Source of the DNA: QHXM01 sp032160705
GTDB lineage: Bacteria > Acidobacteriota > Blastocatellia > Pyrinomonadales > Pyrinomonadaceae
Assembly (NCBI GenBank): GCA_032160705.1
Contig: JAVHVE010000018.1
Location: forward strand, 62,001-126,000
Length of the DNA: 64,000 bases
Direction: 5' to 3'
In this document: piece by piece, positions 52,497-60,425 of the stretch
Position numbering within the stretch: position 1 is the first letter of the stretch
How the letters are laid out: the number at the start of each line of letters is the position of its first letter
The notes under the pieces: generated by a model
The model's input: the letters and a program-made list of their open reading frames with translations, nothing else
Told to the model about the DNA's origin: nothing
Databases searched by the model: none
Program-made: the position numbers and the translations under genes

Positions 52497-53616
52497 TCAG
52501 GCAGCGGCCAATTCTTCTGCCCGGCAGCCGACTGCTTCATCCAGTGTGCTGAGACCTTGCTTGCTCAAAATCTCTGCTAAACCTTCGTTGATGTCGCGCG
52601 CGACTCCGATGCCTTGATAAATTAAGCCCGTGTAAAGTTGAATCAAACTCGCTCCGGCGCTGACTTTCTCCCAGGCGTCACGCGCTGTGAAGACACCGCC
52701 GACGCCGATAATCGTCATGCGCCCGCGCGTCAGACGATAAAGAGCGGCGATGATCGCGGTCGAGCGCGAGCCAAGCGGCGCGCCACTCAATCCGCCTTCA
52801 CCGCAGGCAGCAACTCTCTCCGGGGATGTCCGTAACCCTTCGCGGCTCGTCGTCGTGTTCGTGGCGATGATGCCAGCCAGATTAGCACGCAACGCTATCT
52901 CGACGATTGCTTCTAAATCCCGATGATCGAGATCGGGCGCAATCTTGACGAGCAAGGGAACAGGTTGACGAGGTGGATGCTCGCCAGCCAACTCTTGATT
53001 CCGTTTTTGCAGCGCAGAGAGTAGCGCAGCAAGCGCCTCAGGTCGTTGAAGCTCTCGCAGGTTGGGCGTGTTGGGTGAACTGACATTGACAACAATGTAA
53101 TCCGCCAGCGCGTGTACCAGCTCGAAACTCGCCAGATAATCACGGGTCGCATCTTCCAGCGCAACTGCGCGGCTCTTGCCGATATTGATGCCGAGCACAC
53201 AGTCGGGGCGATTCGCGGCAAGCTGCTCAGCGAGTGCCGCAGCACCACGATTGTTGAAACCCTGACGATTGATTAAGGCGCTGTCAAGCGGAAGACGAAA
53301 TAAGCGCGGGTGCGGATTGCCCGGCTGCGGCTGGTGCGTCACCGTGCCGACTTCTATAAAGCCAAACCCGAGCGCGGCGAGATACCGAGCCGCCACCCCG
53401 TTCTTATCAAATCCCGCCGCCAGGCCGATGGGATTTGGAAAGTTGAGTCCGAAGCGGCGCACCTCTCCGAACGGCGCGCGGCTGAATCGCCGCGCAACGA
53501 TGCTTCGTGCCCATTTCGTTCCAAGCGTGAAGGCGAGTGCGTCCAACGCCATCTCGTGCGCCCGCTCAGGCGGCAGGTGGAAGAGTAGGGGACGCAGAAT
53601 GGAGCGATAGAGCATC
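52497..53616 (-). CDS. pyrD: Dihydroorotate dehydrogenase (quinone, class 2)
   Basis: Oxidises dihydroorotate to orotate with quinone. About 372 residues from the ATG giving MLYRSILRPLLFHLPPERAH, the membrane-associating N-terminus of class 2. An upstream in-frame start would translate the heptamer repeat. NPIGLAAGFDKNG, VGTVTHQPQPGNPHPRLFR, NVSSPNTPNLRELQ (catalytic Ser region) and TNTTTSREGL are typical. It is divergent from pyrR. Confidence 0.96.
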
Positions 53617-53623
53617 TTTATCG

Positions 53624-53693
53624 TGACGGGTGACAAGTGACAGGTGACAAGAATAATCTTTTGGCCTGTCACTTGTCACCTGTCACTTGTGAC
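53624..53693. repeat. Heptamer-word hairpin 12 (pyrD-pyrR divergent region)
   Basis: The left arm (53624-53651) is GTGACGG, GTGACAA, GTGACAG, GTGACAA, G. The right arm (53666-53693) is CTGTCAC, TTGTCAC, CTGTCAC, TTGTGAC. Two extra words, TTGTCAC and TCGTCAC, follow at 53706-53719 and supply the -35 box of the pyrR promoter. This is the only one of the 13 elements in a divergent intergenic region. Confidence 0.85.
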
Positions 53694-53705
53694 GGTTCTT
53701 CGCCC

Positions 53706-53734
53706 TTGTCACTCGTCACTGTTCTTGTTAGTAT
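53706..53734 (+). promoter_or_regulatory. pyrR promoter; transcript may be leaderless
   Basis: TTGTCA (53706-53711), a 17-bp spacer and TAGTAT (53729-53734). Normal spacing puts the transcription start at about 53741, one base before the pyrR ATG (53742). The -35 box is part of a repeat word. Confidence 0.5.
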
Positions 53735-53741
53735 CCGCCAA

Positions 53742-54308
53742 ATGGATTTAGTCGAGAAAGCACGCATCATGGACGGGGCGCGCATCAATCGTGCGCTATC
53801 GCGGCTGGCCTCCGAGATTGTCGAAGAGAATCACGGCGCAGACGATCTCTATCTGGTCGGCATCCGCCGCCGGGGTGTGCCGCTGGCCGAGCGCATGGCA
53901 GATAAAATCGCAGACCTTGAAGGCGCGCGCCCGCTCGTTGGCATTCTGGACATCACGCTTTACCGCGATGACCTCTCGACGGTCGGAGCGAATCCGGTGG
54001 TCAATCGCACGGAGCTTCATGACGATATTGATAACCGCAATATCGTGTTGATTGACGATGTGCTCTATACGGGGCGGACGATTCGCGCGGCGCTGGATCA
54101 ATTGATAGACTTTGGCCGCCCGCGTCGCGTGCAGCTCGCCGTCTTGATTGATCGTGGCAAAGAGCACCGCGAGCTGCCGATTCAGGCAGACTTTATCGGC
54201 AAGGTCGTGCCGACGAAAAAGAGTGAGATCATCAAAGTGATGCTCACGGATTTCGATGAGGAAGAGGGCGTCGCGATTGTCGAGCGACCGGCAACAGAGA
54301 GTTCTTGA
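53742..54308 (+). CDS. pyrR: Bifunctional pyr operon regulator / uracil phosphoribosyltransferase PyrR
   Basis: 188 residues starting MDLVEKARIMDGARINRAL; upstream in-frame codons translate the repeat. LYLVGIRRRGVPLAERMAD and the PRPP loop VLIDDVLYTGRTIRAALD (about residues 100-117) define the family. In Firmicutes PyrR binds pyr mRNA and promotes termination when UMP is high. A strong terminator right after this gene and before pyrB is consistent with attenuation here, but I found no convincing PyrR binding loop. Confidence 0.95.
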   Translation: MDLVEKARIMDGARINRALSRLASEIVEENHGADDLYLVGIRRRGVPLAERMADKIADLEGARPLVGILDITLYRDDLSTVGANPVVNRTELHDDIDNRNIVLIDDVLYTGRTIRAALDQLIDFGRPRRVQLAVLIDRGKEHRELPIQADFIGKVVPTKKSEIIKVMLTDFDEEEGVAIVERPATESS

Positions 54309-54310
54309 AG

Positions 54311-54335
54311 GCGGCCAGCGATGGCCGCTTTTTTT
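54311..54335 (+). terminator. Terminator or attenuator between pyrR and pyrB
   Basis: GCGGCCA (54311-54317) and TGGCCGC (54322-54328) form a 7-bp GC-rich stem with a GCGA loop, followed by seven T residues. It begins 2 bases after the pyrR stop and lies 30 bases before pyrB, so read-through must be partial or regulated for pyrBC to be expressed. Confidence 0.85.
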
Positions 54336-54365
54336 ATGTTCAAGTAGAATTTGTAACCGACCCTG

Positions 54366-55322
54366 ATGAGCACAAATTTCAAACGCAAAGATTTGCTGGG
54401 CATCCGCGAACTCTCCGCCTCGGAGATTACGCACATCCTGGATACGGCGGAATCCTTTCGCGACATCTCGCGGCGCGAGATCAAGAAAGTGCCGACCCTG
54501 CGCGGGCGAACCGTCATCAATCTTTTTTTCGAGCCTTCGACCCGAACGCGCACCTCTTTTGAGATTGCCGCTAAACGCCTCTCGGCGGACGCCATTAACA
54601 TCAGCGCTTCAACGTCGAGCGTGACCAAGGGGGAGACGCTCCTTGATACCGCGCGAAATCTGGAAGCGATGTCGCCCGATTGCATCGTGGTCAGACATTC
54701 TTCGGCGGGTGCGCCGCATCAACTGGCGCGCATTTGCCGTGCTGGCATCATCAACGCGGGCGACGGCGCGCACGAGCATCCGACGCAGGCGCTGCTTGAC
54801 GCTTTGACCATCCGCGAGCGTAAAGGGCGCATCCACGGCTTGAAGGTGGCGATTATCGGCGACATCCTGCACTCGCGCGTAGCGCGGTCGAACATCCATC
54901 TCCTGACGAAGCTGGGCGCGACTGTCAGCGTCGCAGGGCCGGGCACACTTGTCCCAAATGAATTCGGCACACTGGTTGAAGAAGGTGTCGTGGTCGAGCA
55001 ACACATCGAAGATGCGATTGAAGGAGCTGACGTGGTGATGATTTTGCGGATTCAGCGCGAGCGGCAGGATGCCGCCTTCTTTCCTTCGATGCGCGAGTAT
55101 GCTGTGCATTACGGTCTCAACCTCAAACGTCTTGAAGGCGCTGCATCCGACGCCATCGTGATGCACCCGGGACCGATGAATCGCGGCATCGAAATAGCTT
55201 CGGATGTGGCAGACGGGACGCGCTCGCTCATCCTGGATCAAGTCTCAAACGGCCTCGCGGTGCGAATGGCTGTGCTGTACCTGCTGACGGGCGGCGCGCA
55301 CACGACGGCTGAAGGTCAATGA
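54366..55322 (+). CDS. pyrB: Aspartate carbamoyltransferase catalytic subunit
   Basis: Joins carbamoyl phosphate and aspartate. 318 residues. The carbamoyl-phosphate loop is FFEPSTRTRTSFEIAAKRL near residue 56. SSAGAPHQLAR and INAGDGAHEHPTQALLDAL are conserved. HPGPMNRGIEI near the C-terminus is the aspartate-site loop. The class without a regulatory subunit is likely, as no pyrI is adjacent. Confidence 0.97.
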   Translation: MSTNFKRKDLLGIRELSASEITHILDTAESFRDISRREIKKVPTLRGRTVINLFFEPSTRTRTSFEIAAKRLSADAINISASTSSVTKGETLLDTARNLEAMSPDCIVVRHSSAGAPHQLARICRAGIINAGDGAHEHPTQALLDALTIRERKGRIHGLKVAIIGDILHSRVARSNIHLLTKLGATVSVAGPGTLVPNEFGTLVEEGVVVEQHIEDAIEGADVVMILRIQRERQDAAFFPSMREYAVHYGLNLKRLEGAASDAIVMHPGPMNRGIEIASDVADGTRSLILDQVSNGLAVRMAVLYLLTGGAHTTAEGQ

Positions 55323-55366
55323 AACTACGCAGAGGAAAATCGAAAGAGTCGAGGACAAACTGACCG

Positions 55367-56701
55367 ATGAGATTGTTGATTGCGAACGGCTATGTGGTTG
55401 ACCCGTCACAGGGAATTAATACCGGCAAAAATCTGCTGATTGAAGATGGCCGTGTCGCAGGTCTCCTTGGCCATGGCGAGAGTGTGCCGGAAGGCGCAGA
55501 GGTTCTGGATGCAACTGGTCTTGTGGTCGCGCCCGGCTTCATAGACATGCACGTTCACCTGCGCGAGCCCGGACAGGAGTACAAGGAGACGATTGCGACG
55601 GGCGCGGCGGCGGCGGTCGCAGGCGGGTGGACGAGCATCTGCGCGATGCCCAACACTGACCCCGCGAATGACAGTCCGGCGGTCACACGCTTTATCATCG
55701 AACAGGGAAGGCGCGCGGCTCTCGCCAATGTCTTTCCCATCGGCTCGATCACGAAAGGGTCAAAGGGCGCGGAGTTGGCCGAGATGGGAGAGATGAAACT
55801 GGCGGGCGTTGTCGCCGTTTCAGATGACGGGCGGCCTGTGCCTTCGGCTGGCATGATGCGGCGCGCGATGGAGTACGCGCGCGGATTCGATCTGACGGTG
55901 GTTGACCATTGCGAAGATAGAACGCTGGCGGCAGGCGGCGCGATGCACGAAGGGCACTGGTCGCTGTTGCTGGGTTTGAAGGGAATTCCCGCAGCGGCAG
56001 AAGAGATGGACGCAACGCGCGATTGCACGCTCGCTGAATTGACCGGAGCGCGTGTGCATCTGGCGCATGTCTCGACGCGCGGTGCGATTGAAGCCGTCCG
56101 TCGCGCCAAAGATGCGGGGCTTTCCGTCACATGCGAAGTCGCGCCGCACCACTGGACTCTCTCCGACGAGACGGTGGAAGGTTATGACACGAATACCAAG
56201 ATGAGCCCGCCCTTGCGCAGCCGCGATCACGTCGAAGCCATCTTGGAGGGATTGCGGGACAAAACGATTGATGCAATCGCCACAGACCATGCGCCGCATC
56301 ACGCGGACGAGAAGGCGCTCGAATACGATCAAGCGCCGTTTGGCATCACAGGGCTGGAGACGGCTGTCGGACTCGCGTTCGACCGTCTGGTGCATGAAGG
56401 AACGATCAGTCTTGAACGGCTGGTGGAGTTGTGCTCAACCAACCCTGCAAGAATCTTTAATCTGACGGATCGCGGCACGCTACGGAAAAACGCCTGGGGC
56501 GACGTGACGATTCTTGACCCGGAGCTACGCTGGACTTTCGACGTATCGCGCTCGAAATCGAAAAGCCGCAACACGCCGTTTGACGGCCTCACGATGCGCG
56601 GCGGGGCAGTCGCCACAGTCGTCGCCGGGCGCATCGTCTATCGCCATCCAGAGTTTGACCGTCTGAGAGCAGAGAAGCAGAGTGAAGTGACACTGAAATA
56701 A
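55367..56701 (+). CDS. pyrC: Dihydroorotase (class I)
   Basis: Cyclises carbamoyl aspartate to dihydroorotate. 444 residues. Zn ligands are in GFIDMHVHLREPGQEYKE (about residue 60). VDHCEDRTLAAGG, VHLAHVSTRGAIEAVRRAK and ATDHAPHHADEK, with the catalytic Asp, follow. The type I (long) form often pairs with ATCase. It lies 44 bases after pyrB; the carbamoyl-phosphate synthase genes are not in the window. Confidence 0.96.
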   Translation: MRLLIANGYVVDPSQGINTGKNLLIEDGRVAGLLGHGESVPEGAEVLDATGLVVAPGFIDMHVHLREPGQEYKETIATGAAAAVAGGWTSICAMPNTDPANDSPAVTRFIIEQGRRAALANVFPIGSITKGSKGAELAEMGEMKLAGVVAVSDDGRPVPSAGMMRRAMEYARGFDLTVVDHCEDRTLAAGGAMHEGHWSLLLGLKGIPAAAEEMDATRDCTLAELTGARVHLAHVSTRGAIEAVRRAKDAGLSVTCEVAPHHWTLSDETVEGYDTNTKMSPPLRSRDHVEAILEGLRDKTIDAIATDHAPHHADEKALEYDQAPFGITGLETAVGLAFDRLVHEGTISLERLVELCSTNPARIFNLTDRGTLRKNAWGDVTILDPELRWTFDVSRSKSKSRNTPFDGLTMRGGAVATVVAGRIVYRHPEFDRLRAEKQSEVTLK

Positions 56702-56710
56702 ACTCCTCCC

Positions 56711-57073
56711 TTATTCTTCCCCGATAACTGTTCTCCATAGAGCCAGGCGATTCCCGTCAGGATCATAGAAGCGAACGTATTCACCAGACCCTTGAACAAC
56801 CTCTACCTCTGCTTTGGTACTCCCTTCGAGTTCCGGGATGCGACGAAGATAAGATTCAAACTCATCAACCAGAATGTAAAGCAGGAAAGAATCGCCGGGG
56901 CTGAAAGCGTCAACCCTCTGAAAGCCGCCATCAATGCCGGAAGGCGGTTCAAAGGAGAGGTAAGTGGGAGAATGCTCGCGGAACTTCCAACCAAAGAGTT
57001 CAGTATAGAAACGCTGTGTCCGCTCAAAGTCCGTCGAACGCAGAGTGATTTTGACGATAGTGTGTCTGTCCAT
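56711..57073 (-). CDS. VOC (glyoxalase/bleomycin resistance) family protein
   Basis: 120 residues from the ATG giving MDRHTIVKITLRSTDFERT. Two beta-alpha-beta-beta-beta modules: RTQRFYTELFGWKF, then YVRFYDPDGNRLALWR at the C-terminus, where a metal Glu is often found (here Ala-Leu-Trp). Functions in this superfamily range widely, so none is assigned. It converges with pyrC, the two stops being 10 bases apart. Confidence 0.85.
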   Translation of the reverse strand: MDRHTIVKITLRSTDFERTQRFYTELFGWKFREHSPTYLSFEPPSGIDGGFQRVDAFSPGDSFLLYILVDEFESYLRRIPELEGSTKAEVEVVQGSGEYVRFYDPDGNRLALWRTVIGEE

Positions 57074-57138
57074 GTACGAAACCCAGTGCCCAGCTATGAG
57101 CGACGGTAACATGAGCTAAACTTTCTGCATAGATTTTA

Positions 57139-57380
57139 AGTCTGGAACACGTGCGTTCCGGGTTTATTTACGTGCAACTAAGGCTGAAACGTTCGCGTTC
57201 CACAACGGAACGTGCAAAATTGAAGTCAGAACGTATAAGTTCAAGGCCGGAACATACGAGTTCAAAGGCTGGAGCTAGTGCATTTCGGGAGGAATCCTTA
57301 TGTTCCAGGCCAGAATGCCCACACATAAAGCCGGAACTCGCGCGCCCGAAGGTCAAAATTGCCATACTCCGGGTCAAGTC
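57139..57380. repeat. Degenerate 21-bp tandem array with GGAAC-N6-GTTCC unit (array 2)
   Basis: Left half-sites (GGAAC, GAAAC, AGAAC, GGAGC, GGAAT, AGAAT) start at 57144, 57186, 57207, 57228, 57249, 57270/71, 57291, 57312 and 57333, an exact 21-base period. Right half-sites GTTC(C) start 11 bases later at 57155, 57197, 57239, 57260 and 57302. The best unit is GGAACACGTGCGTTCC. About 11 units in all. The sequence is unrelated to array 1, but the period and palindromic unit are alike. Confidence 0.85.
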
Positions 57381-57387
57381 AAAATAC

Positions 57388-57524
57388 AAAGAGAAACCCG
57401 CTGCGCTCTCCCCTTCGCAACGGGTCTCTCTTTGACGGTCGCTCACTTACGTAATGACAGGGGCGACCGATTCCTCAAACTTTCTGTTGGAAGCCTGCCC
57501 GCGCTCTCCCCTTCGCGAGCAGGC
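57388..57524. repeat. Three successive hairpins, two sharing a 16-nt loop sequence
   Basis: The first is AAAGAGAAACCCG with CGGGTCTCTCTTT (57388-57433). The second is GGTCGC with GCGACC (57437-57468). The third is GCCTGC with GCAGGC (57493-57524). The first and third enclose the same sequence, GCGCTCTCCCCTTCGC. On the minus strand the first stem is followed by TTTGTATTTT, so it could terminate the 57571 gene. Confidence 0.65.
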
Positions 57525-57570
57525 TCCCTCCGCACCGACAACCACTAGAGTTGCCGATCCCTTCAAGAAG

Positions 57571-58296
57571 CTATCGAACATTCGCAAGGGGCAGCGCGAC
57601 GCTCTGGTTGAGCACGACGCCGAACTCCGTGCCGCGTTTGACTACAGCCTCTTGACCTTTTGAAAAGAACGCGCCCGCGACCCCAAGACCTGCACCCACA
57701 CCTGCACCGATGCCTGCGCCTTTGCCGCCGCCCGCGATTGCGCCGATAAGAGCGCCTGTGGCTGCGCCGCCGCCAATGAAGACCACGTTGCGCTTAGTCG
57801 AAGATCTGCCGTGCACCTCGCCCTCGTTGTCGCTGTTGACAGCTTCACTCCCAACATCTGTCAGTGAACCGTTGATGGCTCTGGTCATGCCGCTTGGTAA
57901 CTGCACGGAGACGAAGCCGACGCCCATTGTGCCTGCTTTGCTCTTGCGCGAGGCGCGAGTCACGCTCGTCACACGACCTGTCACAATACTTCCCGCCGGA
58001 ATCACTTCAACGCCGCGTGCATAAACCGGGTCAACGACAGTTGTGGTGAAACGGTCGCCAATGCGTGCATTGCCGGAGTTGATCTCTTCATTCATCCGCA
58101 CACGAATCAAAGTGTTGGCAGCAACCGTGTAATAAGTCGGCTGCGCCGGGACAGGGCGCGTGTACCTGCCAAGTCGCGGATTGCGTCGTGTATTGCGCCG
58201 CTGACCAAAGGCCGAAAGACCGCTGCCAGCCACGAGAGCTACAAGAACTAGAAAACTGAGGGTGCGAAGCGCCAGATTGGATTTAACTTTAGTCAT
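57571..58296 (-). CDS. Exported glycine-zipper protein
   Basis: 241 residues from the ATG with GGAGG upstream. A signal peptide (FLVLVALVAGSGLSAFGQ) is cleaved near residue 31. A beta-rich domain follows (TLIRVRMNEEINSGNARIGD, then GVEVIPAGSIVTGRVTSVTR), resembling the TrbI/SLBB-like domain that follows signal peptides in some outer-membrane proteins. A glycine-zipper region (GGGAATGALIGAIAGGGKGA, about residues 175-205) probably inserts in or packs at a membrane. The function is unknown. Confidence 0.8.
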   Translation of the reverse strand: MTKVKSNLALRTLSFLVLVALVAGSGLSAFGQRRNTRRNPRLGRYTRPVPAQPTYYTVAANTLIRVRMNEEINSGNARIGDRFTTTVVDPVYARGVEVIPAGSIVTGRVTSVTRASRKSKAGTMGVGFVSVQLPSGMTRAINGSLTDVGSEAVNSDNEGEVHGRSSTKRNVVFIGGGAATGALIGAIAGGGKGAGIGAGVGAGLGVAGAFFSKGQEAVVKRGTEFGVVLNQSVALPLANVR

Positions 58297-58554
58297 GATT
58301 GCAAAACCCTCCGGTATCAAACTCACCGCCTTTGCCCGGCTCTCACTCTTAAGCGAGCAGCGCAGCGAGACGTTGACACCTTGAGCAATGAGCGTGCCAC
58401 TTCGGCTGTTCGTTGAGGCGCGGATGTAAGGCGAAGTATTTTCTAAGTTAGAGGCAAAATCAGGAAACGGATTGATTGGTCAAGGTATCTCGTGTAAACC
58501 ATGTGCGCGAGCGTGCAACCATTGTGCACGATATGGGGTGAAGTGGCGGGGTTG

Positions 58555-58598
58555 AAAAAAGCGAGAGATGAAACACGTGTCCCGCGTTCATCTCTCGC
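58555..58598 (-). terminator. Terminator of the tRNA-Leu gene
   Basis: A perfect 12-bp stem, GCGAGAGATGAA (58561-58572) with its inverse at 58587-58598, is followed on the minus strand by six T residues (58560-58555). It starts 18 bases past the tRNA 3' end. The rest of 58297-58554 shows no gene. Confidence 0.85.
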
Positions 58599-58616
58599 CA
58601 GTTCCGTCAGAAGATT

Positions 58617-58949
58617 TGGTGCCGAGGGCGGGACTTGAACCCGCACGACCTTACGGTCAACGGATTTTCTTACCACTACGGCTTTCGCCGTCCGTAAATT
58701 CCAGTTTGTGGTCTGGGCGATGCCTTCTCCATGCACCCCGTGCAGGATGTTTAGGAGGGAGCCGTCTCGTCTCTACACTTTGCTGGCCTTGGCTTTCTTT
58801 CGGCCAGCCTTAGCTCGGCGTTGCCATCAGCGATTTCAAGAACAAATCCTGTTAAGGTTTCACCGACTTTGACTCCATTCACGCTGGCGTTTCCTTCCGG
58901 CGTGCTCAAACATTTAAGTCCGCAGCGTCTGCCATTCCGCCACCCCGGC
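58617..58949 (-). tRNA. tRNA-Leu(UAA), interrupted by a group I intron, CCA encoded
   Basis: Exon 1 is 58949-58916 and begins GCCGGGGTGGCGG. Exon 2 is 58668-58617 and ends CCTCGGCACCA. The acceptor stem pairs GCCGGGG with CCUCGGC (one G-U). The joined anticodon arm is GCGGA-CUUAAAA-UCCGU, with anticodon UAA. A class II variable arm, GACC-GUAA-GGUC, and T arm, GCGGG-UUCAAGU-CCCGC, are present. The 247-nt intron sits between U34 and A35. It lies between fur (divergent) and the glycine-zipper gene. Confidence 0.96.
58669..58915 (-). ncRNA. Group I intron (IC3-like) in tRNA-Leu(UAA)
   Basis: 247 nt, no ORF. The 5' splice site follows exon CUU, which pairs with GAG in AAAUGUUUGAGC (P1 with the U-G pair). 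P2 is CACGC/GCGUG. The core includes GGUGAAACC (P4 side), GGCAACGCCGAGCUAAGG (P-Q region), and GUGUAGAGACGAGACGG (R). An AAGGCAUCGCCC segment is the probable S. P6b is GCUGGCC/GGCCAGC, P8 UGCAC/GUGCA and P9b GGC-GAAA-GCC. The intron ends in G (58669). These blocks align by eye with the cyanobacterial tRNA-Leu intron. Confidence 0.93.
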
Positions 58950-58960
58950 ACTGGAGCGCA

Positions 58961-59024
58961 AAGATAGCATGCACGCCGTGTTCTTTCCAACTTCTTCACA
59001 CTATGCCCTGCAGGGTGCTAAAAT
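58961..59024. promoter_or_regulatory. Divergent promoters for tRNA-Leu (-) and fur (+)
   Basis: Minus strand: TTGGAA (58990-58985), an 18-bp spacer and TATCTT (58966-58961), 12 bases before the tRNA. Plus strand: TTCACA (58995-59000), an 18-bp spacer and TAAAAT (59019-59024), about 55 bases before the fur ATG. Confidence 0.5.
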
Positions 59025-59079
59025 ACTTCTGCACCGAAGCGTCAGCGACAGAGATTTTTAAATTGAATGCCGAAGACCT

Positions 59080-59577
59080 ATGACTGAAGAGCAAGAAGTA
59101 TTTCTCAAGCACATCCAGAATGCCGGGCTGAAGCGCACGGCACAGCGCGACTTGATTCTGGATGTCTTTCTGCGAACTGAAAAGCACCTGTCGAGCGAAG
59201 ACCTCTACCGGCTCGTGCAGAAAGAAGACGCCAGTATCGGCCAGACCACCGTCTACCGCACGCTCAAGCTTTTGTCCGAAGCGGGACTGGCGCGCGAGGT
59301 GCGCTTCGGCGACGGGCGAACGCATTACGAGCACAATTACAAGCACCAGCATCATGACCACATGATCTGCATGGAGTGCGGTGCGGTCATCGAATTCTAT
59401 TCCGCCGAACTCGAAGCTATTCAGGATGCAATGGCTGCCAAGCACCGCTTTGAAATCAAGCAACACCTGCTGCGAATTCTAGGCGTTTGCGCAAACTGCC
59501 GCCGCGAAGCGCGTGAACGTAAAAAACATGAGGCGGAAGCGCAGCCAGGCGTCAGAGTCGCAACGGTCGGAGAATAA
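59080..59577 (+). CDS. fur: Fur-family transcriptional regulator
   Basis: 165 residues. A winged helix (LKRTAQRDLILDVFLRTEKH, then IGQTTVYRTLKLLSEAGLA) is followed by the metal-binding dimerisation domain: HHDHMICMECGAVIEFYS with the histidine cluster and CxxC, and CANCRR as the second CxxC near the C-terminus. It most resembles ferric uptake regulators, though PerR or Zur function cannot be excluded. The Fur-like box at the feoAB promoter is a natural target. Confidence 0.93.
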   Translation: MTEEQEVFLKHIQNAGLKRTAQRDLILDVFLRTEKHLSSEDLYRLVQKEDASIGQTTVYRTLKLLSEAGLAREVRFGDGRTHYEHNYKHQHHDHMICMECGAVIEFYSAELEAIQDAMAAKHRFEIKQHLLRILGVCANCRREARERKKHEAEAQPGVRVATVGE

Positions 59578-59581
59578 GCTC

Positions 59582-59685
59582 AAGGCAAAAGTAAAAAGGT
59601 AAAAGGCAAAAGTGAGGCGGAAGCCATTATTTAATTAATGTGGTTTCGGCCTGACTTTTTACTTTTACCTTTTTACTTTTGCCTT
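59582..59685. repeat. Heptamer-word hairpin 13
   Basis: The left arm (59582-59618) contains AAAAGTA, AAAAGGT, AAAAGGC, AAAAGT. The right arm (59649-59685) is ACTTTTT, ACTTTTA, CCTTTTT, ACTTTTG, CCTT. The loop itself can pair (GGAAGCCATTA with TAATGTGGTTTC, imperfect). It lies in the fur-ferredoxin gap, about 77 bases before the ferredoxin start, so it does not touch the start codon. Confidence 0.85.
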
Positions 59686-59762
59686 CACATTGTGTAATTT
59701 CCTTGCAGTCTTCCCCGCGTATAATTGCCTGTCGCTGCCTGGGCGCAGCATGGAATCTGGAA

Positions 59763-60344
59763 ATGAGTGTAGACATCAAGTTCGAGCCTGATGGGCGAAG
59801 TGGTTTGATTGCTGAAGGCACGTACCTGTGGGACGCTGCGAAGCGTCTGGGGGTGCGGCTGCCCGCCGAATGCGAAGGGCGCGGCGAATGTGACACCTGC
59901 GCCGTCATGGTCGAGCAGGGCGCAACGCTGCTCTCATCCCTGACTGCGCCTGAGCGCGAACGCTTGAGCCCGGAGCGTCTGGCGGCGGGCGAGCGTCTGG
60001 CCTGTCAGGTTAAGGTCGAGCGAGGCGGCGAGTTGGTTTTGCGTCCCGTGCCCGTCACCGAGCGCGCAGAGACTTCGGAAGAGACGGCGAAAGATTTGCG
60101 TAAAGAGTTTGGTGAGCTGCCACTGAAACGAAAGCTCTCAACGCTCGTCGAACTGGAAGCAGTCACATTATTTCAAACCCTCAGCGCTCTCGTCGAAGTT
60201 CCGTTTATGATTGGCGAAAAGGTGATGGACTTGATGGCTGGCCGGGGGCGCGCTCTCAGCGAGAGCAAGCGCGCCGACCGCCGACCGGAAGAGCATCGCC
60301 CGCAATCCGAAGTAAAAAATCCAGAAGCAGCGGCGAAGGGATGA
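59763..60344 (+). CDS. 2Fe-2S ferredoxin-domain protein
   Basis: 193 residues from the ATG giving MSVDIKFEPDGRSGLIAEG. The cluster ligands are CEGRGECDTC (about residues 37-46) and a later Cys in RLACQVKV (about residue 81), the plant-type C-x5-C-x2-C...C spacing. The C-terminal half (about 100 residues, ETSEETAKDLRKEFGELPLK...) is helical and not part of the ferredoxin fold. It probably carries electrons; its partner is unknown. It is co-directional with fur and may share its iron control. Confidence 0.88.
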   Translation: MSVDIKFEPDGRSGLIAEGTYLWDAAKRLGVRLPAECEGRGECDTCAVMVEQGATLLSSLTAPERERLSPERLAAGERLACQVKVERGGELVLRPVPVTERAETSEETAKDLRKEFGELPLKRKLSTLVELEAVTLFQTLSALVEVPFMIGEKVMDLMAGRGRALSESKRADRRPEEHRPQSEVKNPEAAAKG

Positions 60345-60425
60345 ACTAGATAGGCGTCCAATTGCTTTCCGGTCAGCCGCCCTTTTCGCTGACCGTGGTA
60401 TTAATCGAATTTCTGCCGATAACTA

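Noticed and set aside
57151..57435. Possible small gene on the plus strand through array 2
   Set aside because: The frame exists because the 21-bp period keeps phase. It lacks a ribosome binding site and has no known domain.
58443..58999. Small open frames across the tRNA-Leu locus (58443-58736, 58751-58999 minus; 58568-58813 plus)
   Set aside because: They overlap tRNA exons and the catalytic core of the intron and have no protein-family similarity. No homing endonuclease is encoded.
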